Under the pieces are notes generated by a model that worked only from the letters and a program-made list of their open reading frames with translations, was not told the origin of the DNA and ran no database searches. Positions 14,832-19,976 of a stretch of 19,976 nt of DNA are shown here, in pieces. The stretch's first letter is position 1. The number at the start of each line of letters is the position of its first letter. Both the position numbers and the translations under genes were made by a program. The DNA lies in contig JBDKGV010000032.1 of NCBI GenBank assembly GCA_039798005.1, positions 1-19,976 on the forward strand, in the 5' to 3' direction. Source of the DNA: JBDKGV01 sp039798005 (GTDB taxonomy: Bacteria; Fibrobacterota; Fibrobacteria; UBA5070).

Positions 14832-15395
14832 TTACTTGGCCTGGGCAAATTCCGCGGAGATGTCGATCTTGACATCGTTGCCAAGGACCGGTGGGCCGTA
14901 GGTGGTCCCGACAGCGTAGTCTTGGCGATTGATGGTGAAGGAGCCTTCGAGTCCGATCTTGGTGTTCTTCCAAGGATCGGTGACGGGGCCGGAAATCTCG
15001 AAGGGAATGGCGACTTTCTTGCTCACGCCGTGCAGGGTGAGGGTTCCGTGCATGGTTCCCTTGCCGTTCTTGGCTTCGACCTTCTCGGACTTGAAGGTGA
15101 TGGCGGGATGCTTGGCGACGTCGAAGAAATCGGGATTGCGCAGGTGCTCGTCGCGCTTCTCGTTCTTGGTGTTCACGGATGTCGCTTGGATGGTGACTTC
15201 GGTCTGCAATGTCGCGGGTTTGGTCGGGTCACCGGAGAGCTTGATCTCGACCTTGTCGAATTCGCCCTTGACCGTGCTCACGGCCAGGTGCTTGATCGCG
15301 AAGGCGACGCTGGAATGCGCGCCGTCGTAGTTCCAAGTCTGGGCATGGGCGGCGGCGGTGGCCAGGAGTGCGGAAAGCAGGATGCGGATCTTCAT
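14832..15395 (-). CDS. YceI-family periplasmic polyisoprenoid-binding-like protein
   Basis: A 187-residue exported protein. A signal peptide with likely cleavage after AHA (about residue 18: MKIRILLSALLATAAAHA) is followed by a lipocalin-like YceI beta-barrel: YDGAHSSVAFAIKHLAVSTVKG near the start (quoted in part), KRDEHLRNPDFFDVAKHPAITFKS (in part: DEHLRNPDFFDVAKHP) and GTLTLHGVSKKV. Family structures bind isoprenoid chains or isoprenoid quinones in the periplasm. The start is supported by AAAGGA seven bases upstream (complement of 15402-15407). It diverges from an HxlR-type regulator and shares an operator-like region with it. A likely promoter is TTGCTT (complement of 15474-15479), an 18-base spacer, then TATGTT (complement of 15450-15455). 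Confidence 0.93.
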   Translation of the reverse strand: MKIRILLSALLATAAAHAQTWNYDGAHSSVAFAIKHLAVSTVKGEFDKVEIKLSGDPTKPATLQTEVTIQATSVNTKNEKRDEHLRNPDFFDVAKHPAITFKSEKVEAKNGKGTMHGTLTLHGVSKKVAIPFEISGPVTDPWKNTKIGLEGSFTINRQDYAVGTTYGPPVLGNDVKIDISAEFAQAK

Positions 15396-15449
15396 GTCGG
15401 TTCCTTTGATGAGTGCAAGGATGGAGAGTGCGTCTCAATCGCTTGATGC

Positions 15450-15511
15450 AACATACCAGGGATTGGTCGGAAAAAGCAAGTACGTACCAAAATGTCATGT
15501 ACTTACCAAAT
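15450..15511. promoter_or_regulatory. yceI-like promoter and putative HxlR operator
   Basis: Two near-identical direct repeats, GTACGTACCAAAA (15480-15492) and GTACTTACCAAAT (15499-15511), lie 19 bp apart, about two helical turns. AAGTAC (15478-15483) and GTACTT (15499-15504) also make an inverted repeat. The first repeat abuts the -35 of the leftward yceI-like promoter (15474-15479). GTAC/TACC-type repeats of this kind are typical of HxlR-family operators in divergent regions. Binding by the adjacent regulator is inferred. Confidence 0.5.
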
Positions 15512-15557
15512 GGATCGTATTGTTCGGGCGCAGGGGATTGATGGTATCTTGTGGGCC

Positions 15558-15941
15558 ATGGCCAAGGAACCGATCGAACTCCAAACGCAATGCCCGACGG
15601 AAGCCGCCCTTGCGGTCATCGGAGGGCGCTGGAAGGTGCCGATCCTGTGGAACCTGTTCCGGGGGACGCTGCGCTTCGGCGAGCTGTCGCGCTCGCTTCC
15701 CTTGGCGACGCAAAAGATGCTGACCCAGCAGTTGCGGGAACTGGAGAAGGACGGACTCGTCCTGCGGAAGGTCTATGCGGAGGTTCCGCCCAAGGTTGAG
15801 TATTCCTTGACCCCGATGGGGCGGACCTTGGAGCCTGTCCTCCATGCGCTGAACGCATGGGGGGTTTCCTTCGTTTCCCAACGGAAAGGGCCTGCGAAAT
15901 CACGAAAGCCCACCATGGCGACAAAGACCAAGGCGGGCTGA
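15558..15941 (+). CDS. HxlR-family transcriptional regulator
   Basis: A winged-helix DNA-binding protein of 127 residues. The family core is clear: CPTEAALAVIGGRWKVPILW (12-31), FGELSRSLP, QKMLTQQLRELEKDGLV and the wing region VPPKVEYSLTPMGRTLEPVL (20 residues). The conserved cysteine C12 sits at the position that senses quinones or disulfide stress in YodB and HypR. The C-terminal tail is basic (KSRKPTMATKTK). I chose the ATG at 15558 because MAKEPIELQ fits family N-termini. The frame is open back to ATG 15492, but that start would place the operator-like repeats inside the gene. A TTG at 15549 is another option. It diverges from the YceI-like gene and probably regulates it and itself. Confidence 0.9.
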   Translation: MAKEPIELQTQCPTEAALAVIGGRWKVPILWNLFRGTLRFGELSRSLPLATQKMLTQQLRELEKDGLVLRKVYAEVPPKVEYSLTPMGRTLEPVLHALNAWGVSFVSQRKGPAKSRKPTMATKTKAG

Positions 15942-15960
15942 GCAGCGGTCGCGCGGGGCG

Positions 15961-16440
15961 TCAGCGACGCAGGAACGAGGGCGCTTGCGTGATGTCGCGG
16001 ATGGCGTATCCGAACAGCGCGACGGCACCATCGATGTCGATGTGCCCCAGGATTCCGAAGGCTCGCGGGTACATGGCACCGCCCATCGAAAACAAAGGGG
16101 GCGCCTGCTCGAGCACGCCGAAGTTCTGCACGAACAGGTCGCTTCCGGCCAATTGTCCGCAGATGGCATTGGCGACCTCGCCAAGTCCATCGATCTGGAT
16201 CTCCTGCTCAAAGCCGGCAAAGATCACATCCATGGCGGATTGTTGCATCCCCAAGGTGCACACTCCTTGGAAACGTGCGTTGCAATGGCCCAGACTGACG
16301 ACATTGTCGCAAGTGTTGGTCAATCTGGGAACGACCTCCCAATCAGGCATGATCACGGCGTTCTTGCCGAACATGTCCGAAAAGACACCGGATGCGGTCT
16401 CTTGGAAAATTTCTCGAAGCGACAGTATGACTTCCTGCAT
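15961..16440 (-). CDS. Stand-alone CheX-like chemotaxis phosphatase
   Basis: A 159-residue protein resembling CheX, which dephosphorylates CheY-P. The key helix has the ExxN catalytic pattern (E88 and N91 in DGLGEVANAICGQLAG), and the preceding GVCTLGMQQSAMDVIFAGF has the CheX/CheC strand-helix look. There is no transmembrane segment. I chose the ATG at 16440 because GGAGG lies five bases upstream (complement of 16446-16450). An ATG at 16461 would add seven residues and lacks such a site. The gene diverges from a CheY-like receiver, its natural substrate, and converges on the HxlR gene with a 19-bp gap and no obvious terminator. The assignment to CheX rests on motif and context; overall similarity is weak by eye. 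Confidence 0.72.
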   Translation of the reverse strand: MQEVILSLREIFQETASGVFSDMFGKNAVIMPDWEVVPRLTNTCDNVVSLGHCNARFQGVCTLGMQQSAMDVIFAGFEQEIQIDGLGEVANAICGQLAGSDLFVQNFGVLEQAPPLFSMGGAMYPRAFGILGHIDIDGAVALFGYAIRDITQAPSFLRR

Positions 16441-16459
16441 GGTTGCCTCCGTAGCTTGC

Positions 16460-16553
16460 ATCCTACCACACGGGAATCGTCGGATGCCACAACAATCTGC
16501 AGCATTTTCGATGATGATTTTGCTTGCACATCGTGGTTCACTTCTGATAGGAT
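16460..16553. promoter_or_regulatory. Divergent promoters for the CheX-like and CheY-like genes
   Basis: Rightward: TTGCAC (16524-16529), an 18-base spacer, then TGA-TAGGAT, an extended -10 with the hexamer at 16548-16553. Leftward: the same extended -10 type, TGG-TAGGAT (complement of 16460-16468), without a good -35; it would leave a leader of only about a dozen bases. The matching TGnTAGGAT elements suggest that the two directions are driven by the same sigma factor. These are pattern matches only. Confidence 0.35.
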
Positions 16554-16602
16554 GATGACCAGGGACTCAGTTGCCCCTCAACCGACGCAGAAGGAGCAAG
16601 GC

Positions 16603-16986
16603 ATGTCAAAGACCGTTGTGATTGTGGATGATTCAAGCTTCCTGTCCAAGCAGATCGCGGACTTCTTCACCAATCAGATGAAATTCCAGGTGATGGGTAT
16701 CGGAAAGGATGGCAACGAAGCCATCGAACTCTACAACAAGTTCAAGCCGGACTTGGTGACGATGGATTTGACCATGCCGAACAAGGATGGCAAGACCGCG
16801 ATCGGTGAGATCCTGAAGGACCATCCGGAAGCCTGCATCATGGTCATCTCGGCGGTGAAGGGCAATACGATGCTGGAGTGCATGAAGATGGGCGCCAAGG
16901 GCTATGTGGAAAAGCCACTGAAGTTCGCCGACCCGGTTTTCGTCGATGACTTCAAGGCATCCATCGACGAAGTCTTCAACACCTAA
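16603..16986 (+). CDS. CheY-like single-domain response regulator
   Basis: A 127-residue receiver domain without an output domain. The acidic pocket is at D9-D10 (VVIVDDSSFL), the phospho-acceptor D55 is in VTMDLTMPNKDG, the switch serine S83 is in MVISAVKG and the conserved lysine K104 is in YVEKPLKF. All key residues are present, so it should be phosphorylated. AAGGAG at 16591-16596 supports the ATG at 16603; the long open frame upstream is not family-like. The gene lies 9 bases before the CheA-like kinase and diverges from the CheX-like phosphatase, so kinase, receiver and phosphatase form one unit. Its downstream target (flagellar motor, gliding machinery or other) is not visible here. 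Confidence 0.95.
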   Translation: MSKTVVIVDDSSFLSKQIADFFTNQMKFQVMGIGKDGNEAIELYNKFKPDLVTMDLTMPNKDGKTAIGEILKDHPEACIMVISAVKGNTMLECMKMGAKGYVEKPLKFADPVFVDDFKASIDEVFNT

Positions 16987-16995
16987 AGGCACCCC

Positions 16996-19137
16996 ATGGC
17001 AACTGTAACCCTGCGTCAGAACGCCGAGACCTTCGCGGCCACCGTCTGCCAGTCCTTTGCTGACATGGTCGGGGTGAGCTATGCCGCCGGGGCGGACAGC
17101 TATCGCGAGGAGAATTTCAAGCCTGCGCATCCGATGACGGCGATGATCCACTTCACGGGTCCGATCCAAGGCGAGTACGCGGTCTCCATGACGGAAGAGA
17201 CGGCCGCGACCGTGATCGGATGCTGGGATGAGTCTCAAGGGCCGGAAGCCCTGAAGGAAATGCGCTCCGACTATTCGGGCTTTCTGAAGGAGGCCTTGAA
17301 CGCGGCGGTCGGCATGGCCATCGAGGAGCTGGGCAAGGATTTCAGCGACCTGACATTCCTGCCCGCGGTGGTGATCTACGGCGAGCTCGAGTACCCGACG
17401 GTCCCGGCCGGTTCGGTCACGCTCGAAGGCGATGCCGGCGAAATCGGTTGCTACTTCGTGCTCAACATGATGGGACTTGAGCTCGGCGATCGTTTGCAGG
17501 AGACCCTGCAGAAGCTGCAGAATTCCGCTGCAGAGACGACCGCGGCCAAGCGCAACGTGGAATACATGCTCAGTGCCTATCCTTCCGGTCTTGTCGCGAC
17601 GGATCTGGCCGGCACGGTTTTGCCCGGTTATGCGCGTCGCACGGCGACTGTCGTCGGCTTGGAGCAGGACGCGAATCTCGTGGGCATGACCATCCCCGAG
17701 CTTCTGAACTTCGAGGATCCCGAAGGCAATCTTCCCGGCGAATATGCCGCATGGCTCAAGGTGGTCTTCGAGCGGTTTGGAAGCATGCCGTTCAATGACA
17801 TGGCGGGTCTTTGTCCGCTGCAGGAATCCTTGAATCAGCGCGGTCGCGTGGTGGCGTTGGAATGGTTTCCGATGGAATCCGAGCCGGGGAAGCTTGAGAG
17901 GCTCCTGCTCCTGGTCGAGGACGTGACGGACAGGCGCCGCATCGAATCGGAGATGAAGCGGCTTTCCAAGTCCAACGAGGAGAGCATGGAGCTGGTCGGT
18001 CAGCTCGTCAACCTCGAGCCGGACGAAGTGACGGAATTCGTCTATGACAGCTCGGGGCTTCTCACGGAGGCCAAGCGCCTCCTGACTTCGCAGAAGCGCA
18101 GCCGGGAATTCATCGAATCGCTCTTCCGTACGATCCACACGCTCAAGGGGAACTCCGGGCAGTTCCAATTCAAGAGCCTTCAGAAGCTGGCCTCGGAAAT
18201 TGAGGTTCAGCTTCAGGATCTGCGGGTCATGGAAGCCGGCGACGACGGCGACGAGTACGTCACCGAAAGGCTCAACAGCATCGATGAGCGGCTGAAGGAA
18301 GCCGATGGCTACCTGCAGCGGCTTGACGACATGCGCACCAAGCTGGGCAGTCGCGACGAGACTGCGGAGCAGAAGGCCGCCCGCAGCGAGCCCACCTCCA
18401 TGGTTCCGTTGCGTGAGATCGACAACCTTGTCCTTCAGGCGGGGGAAATGTACCGCGCGGCCCGTGCCTTGGGATCGAGTCCGATCCTGACCAACTCCTT
18501 GGGCCTCTTGGGCGGCGCCGCAGCGCGTCTTCGCGAGGTTCGTCTGGGTCAGGTCGCGCACACCTTCCAGGCCGTGGTGGAGAGGCTTGGTGCCAAGCTT
18601 GGCAAGAAGTCGGTTTTCACATGGCAAGGCGATGTCGGGCTCGACATCGAAGTCATGCGCAAGCTGCACAAGGCCTTCGTCCACCTCCTGAACAATGCGG
18701 TGGACCACGGTTTGGAATCCGCATCGCAGCGCAAGAGCGCCGGCAAGACGGAAGTCGGGATCGTTTCCCTCTCGTGCAAGGAAGAATCGGATCAGGTGAT
18801 CCTGGTCTTTGCCGACGATGGCAGGGGTGTGGATCTGAAGGCCGCCCGTGCCAAGATCTCCGAGTCGGAAGGGAAATCCGAGGAGGAGATCTCCCGCCTC
18901 AACGAGGACGAGGTGCTTGCACGCCTGTTCTTCAGTGGATTCTCCACGAAGGACCAGGTGACGGACACCTCCGGTCGTGGTGTGGGACTTGATGTTGTGC
19001 AGTATATCGTGAACAGTCTTCAGGGTCAGATCCGGATCAGGACCCGTGAAGGCAAGGGAACGTCGTTCGAGATCCGAATCCCGGTCACATCGGCATGTCC
19101 GGCTCGCAAGCAGTTCATCGGAGGTAATCACGGATGA
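16996..19137 (+). CDS. Hybrid CheA-type histidine kinase: CheX-like, PAS, HPt and HATPase domains
   Basis: A 713-residue cytosolic kinase of unusual make-up. Residues ~1-165 form a CheX/CheC-like domain with its own ExxN motif (E99 and N102 in FLKEALNAAVG). Residues ~185-315 look like a PAS domain (NVEYMLSAYPSGLVATDLAG, 20 residues) ending LLLVEDVTDRRR. A coiled linker follows (~315-345), then an HPt domain (~345-450) with the phospho-histidine H381 in RTIHTLKGNSGQF. Next is a CheA-like ATPase (~540-697) with N-box LLNNAVDHGLE, G1 DDGRG and G2 GRGVGLDVV. There is no CheW domain, P2 domain, receiver or membrane segment. AAAGG at 16985-16989 precedes the start. The CheY-like protein encoded just upstream is the likely phosphate acceptor. 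The stop overlaps the next gene (ATGA). Confidence 0.88.
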   Translation: MATVTLRQNAETFAATVCQSFADMVGVSYAAGADSYREENFKPAHPMTAMIHFTGPIQGEYAVSMTEETAATVIGCWDESQGPEALKEMRSDYSGFLKEALNAAVGMAIEELGKDFSDLTFLPAVVIYGELEYPTVPAGSVTLEGDAGEIGCYFVLNMMGLELGDRLQETLQKLQNSAAETTAAKRNVEYMLSAYPSGLVATDLAGTVLPGYARRTATVVGLEQDANLVGMTIPELLNFEDPEGNLPGEYAAWLKVVFERFGSMPFNDMAGLCPLQESLNQRGRVVALEWFPMESEPGKLERLLLLVEDVTDRRRIESEMKRLSKSNEESMELVGQLVNLEPDEVTEFVYDSSGLLTEAKRLLTSQKRSREFIESLFRTIHTLKGNSGQFQFKSLQKLASEIEVQLQDLRVMEAGDDGDEYVTERLNSIDERLKEADGYLQRLDDMRTKLGSRDETAEQKAARSEPTSMVPLREIDNLVLQAGEMYRAARALGSSPILTNSLGLLGGAAARLREVRLGQVAHTFQAVVERLGAKLGKKSVFTWQGDVGLDIEVMRKLHKAFVHLLNNAVDHGLESASQRKSAGKTEVGIVSLSCKEESDQVILVFADDGRGVDLKAARAKISESEGKSEEEISRLNEDEVLARLFFSGFSTKDQVTDTSGRGVGLDVVQYIVNSLQGQIRIRTREGKGTSFEIRIPVTSACPARKQFIGGNHG

Positions 19138-19823
19138 AATGGAACCCCCTGATTCTGGCGCTTTCGCTGGGAGCGGGCGGAAGCATGGCAGGCCCGAAGG
19201 TCTACGTCTTCTTCCCGAGTCTCTTGCGACCCAACGCAATCCAAAGCTCCCTTGCGGAAAAATGCTCGGGGCTTGACATCACCGTCTTCGGTCGCTTGGC
19301 CGACTTCCAGGGCCAGATGACGCAGACTCCTCCGGATGCCGTGGTGGCGCCGCGAAGCGTCTTGGATCAGTACGGGACCTACAAGTCCGTGCTCAAGGGG
19401 GCTTTGAAAGGCTCCAGTGGGGAGCCTCTCGTGTTCCTTTCCGTGGGCAAGAGCGTGGAGGAGGCCGACATTGCCAAGCTCAATCTTGGTGTGGTGGGAT
19501 TCTTGGATCGATCCAAGCTTTCCGGTTGGGTGAACAGTGCCGTCGGTGCGCAGCCCAAGCTCAAGAACGTGACCAAGGTTGAAGATTTGCTGCCACTCCT
19601 GACTTTCAAGAGCGCGGATGCCGTGCTGGTTCAGGAAAGTGCAGCCAAGGAGATCAAGGCCAAGTCGCAAACCAATCTCGTGGAGACCAAGGCCAAGGGA
19701 CGCTATGAGCTCGTAGGTGTTTCGGCAAAGGATGACGCCTCTGCCAAAGCCGTCGAAAGCGCATTCAAGTCCTTGGGACCCAAGGAAAAAGCAATGCTGG
19801 GGGTGGACGGATGGACAAAATGA
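19134..19823 (+). CDS. Exported solute-binding-like protein, possibly PhnD/phosphate-binding fold
   Basis: A 229-residue exported protein. A signal peptide (MKWNPLILALSLGAGGSMA, likely cut before GPK) is followed by a compact alpha/beta protein with GPKVYVFFPSLLRP, PPDAVVAPRSVLDQYG and a lysine-rich C-terminal half. The repeating beta-alpha pattern and the phrase DAVLVQESAAKEI resemble type-2 periplasmic binding proteins of the PhnD/transferrin-like group, but I cannot assign a ligand. GGAGGT at 19120-19125 supports the ATG at 19134, which overlaps the kinase stop (ATGA). No ABC permease or ATPase is seen. The tight coupling to a kinase suggests a sensory accessory role. An alternative is an exported protein of unknown function. 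Confidence 0.62.
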   Translation: MKWNPLILALSLGAGGSMAGPKVYVFFPSLLRPNAIQSSLAEKCSGLDITVFGRLADFQGQMTQTPPDAVVAPRSVLDQYGTYKSVLKGALKGSSGEPLVFLSVGKSVEEADIAKLNLGVVGFLDRSKLSGWVNSAVGAQPKLKNVTKVEDLLPLLTFKSADAVLVQESAAKEIKAKSQTNLVETKAKGRYELVGVSAKDDASAKAVESAFKSLGPKEKAMLGVDGWTK

Positions 19824-19976
19824 AGCTTGGCGGGATCCTGCCCGCACTGATTCTGAGCTTTGCTTCCGCGTCCTTCGCTGAAGATCCCATCCTCGTTCTT
19901 CATCCCGCTGGAGACAAGTTCCAAGAGACTGTAAAGGGTATCCGTGAAGGCTTGGGTGGCGACTTCAAGGTCACGC
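19820..19976 (+). CDS. Exported binding-protein-like gene, 5' part only
   Basis: The 3' part lies outside the window; about 52 residues are visible. A signal peptide (MKLGGILPALILSFASASFA, likely cut before EDP) is followed by PILVLHPAGDKFQETVKGIREGLGG (quoted in part), which resembles the start of ABC_sub_bind/type-1 periplasmic binding proteins. I chose the ATG at 19820 because it overlaps the upstream stop (ATGA) and gives a clean signal peptide. ATG 19811 would add MDK. It is co-transcribed with the kinase and the preceding exported protein. Confidence 0.6.
   Translation, partial: MKLGGILPALILSFASASFAEDPILVLHPAGDKFQETVKGIREGLGGDFKVT

Noticed and set aside
15985..16602. In-frame upstream extension of the CheY-like gene
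   Set aside because: It runs antisense through the CheX-like gene and the divergent promoter. AAGGAG at 16591 and the receiver fold mark the start at 16603.
16996..17490. Reading the kinase N-terminus as a separate CheX gene broken by a fusion or assembly error
   Set aside because: The frame continues without stop or internal ribosome-binding site into the PAS region, and codon use is uniform, so a genuine fusion is the simpler reading.
16633..19239. An 868-codon open frame antisense to the receiver and hybrid kinase genes
   Set aside because: It mirrors the codon structure of the plus-strand genes in high-GC DNA, and its His/Arg/Leu-rich translation has no recognisable domain. The plus strand has clear catalytic motifs throughout.
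1..19976. CRISPR arrays, tRNA or rRNA genes, insertion sequences, prophage or integron signs
   Set aside because: I looked for repeated spacers, cloverleaf-like segments, transposase or integrase motifs and terminal repeats and found none. Genes are contiguous and base composition is even.

Overview
The window is GC-rich bacterial chromosome, densely packed with genes. I see no rRNA, tRNA, CRISPR array, insertion sequence or phage gene. The gene content (lipoprotein and SurA-type foldases, an MCE/MlaD protein, periplasmic signal peptides) indicates a diderm. A LexA-box-like palindrome in the recA promoter has the form I recall for Fibrobacter succinogenes (TGCNC-N4-GNGCA). Together with an hpf/hprK/HPr set this makes a Fibrobacterota-like bacterium my best guess. 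That placement is inference; no marker here settles it.

Layout: (1) 1-2262, rsmB (minus, cut by the window edge) diverges from recA, which ends at a strong terminator. (2) 2326-5230, a minus-strand operon of a lipoprotein PpiC foldase, a SurA-like double-PpiC foldase and a methyltransferase, joined by 4-nt stop/start overlaps. (3) 5362-9975, a plus-strand operon of a solute-binding-protein homologue without a signal peptide, a GAF-GAF-GGDEF diguanylate cyclase, a PhnP-like metallo-hydrolase and a cysteine desulfurase. The desulfurase probably starts at a CTG codon. (4) 10137-14769, a plus-strand cluster of hpf, hprK, an MCE/MlaD protein, a GH57 glucanotransferase and HPr, closed by a bidirectional terminator. 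It looks like a rearranged version of the hpf/ptsN/hprK/HPr neighbourhood of other diderms, with a polysaccharide enzyme inserted. (5) 14832-15941, a periplasmic YceI protein divergent from an HxlR regulator, with a repeated operator-like motif between them. (6) 15961-19976, a chemotaxis-derived cassette: a stand-alone CheX-like phosphatase, divergent from a CheY-like receiver, a CheX-PAS-HPt-CheA-type-ATPase fusion kinase and two exported binding-protein-like genes, the last cut by the window edge.

The most unusual parts are two sensing cassettes. In one, a cytosolic relative of ABC sugar-binding proteins is translationally coupled to a c-di-GMP synthase. In the other, a kinase carries its own CheX-type phosphatase-fold domain with an intact ExxN motif and has no CheW or methyl-accepting partner in view. 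Also notable are a perfect 13-bp hairpin with a GNRA loop just before hprK, and two CTGA stop/start junctions that standard start-codon rules would miss. There is no gene-free stretch longer than 300 bases.
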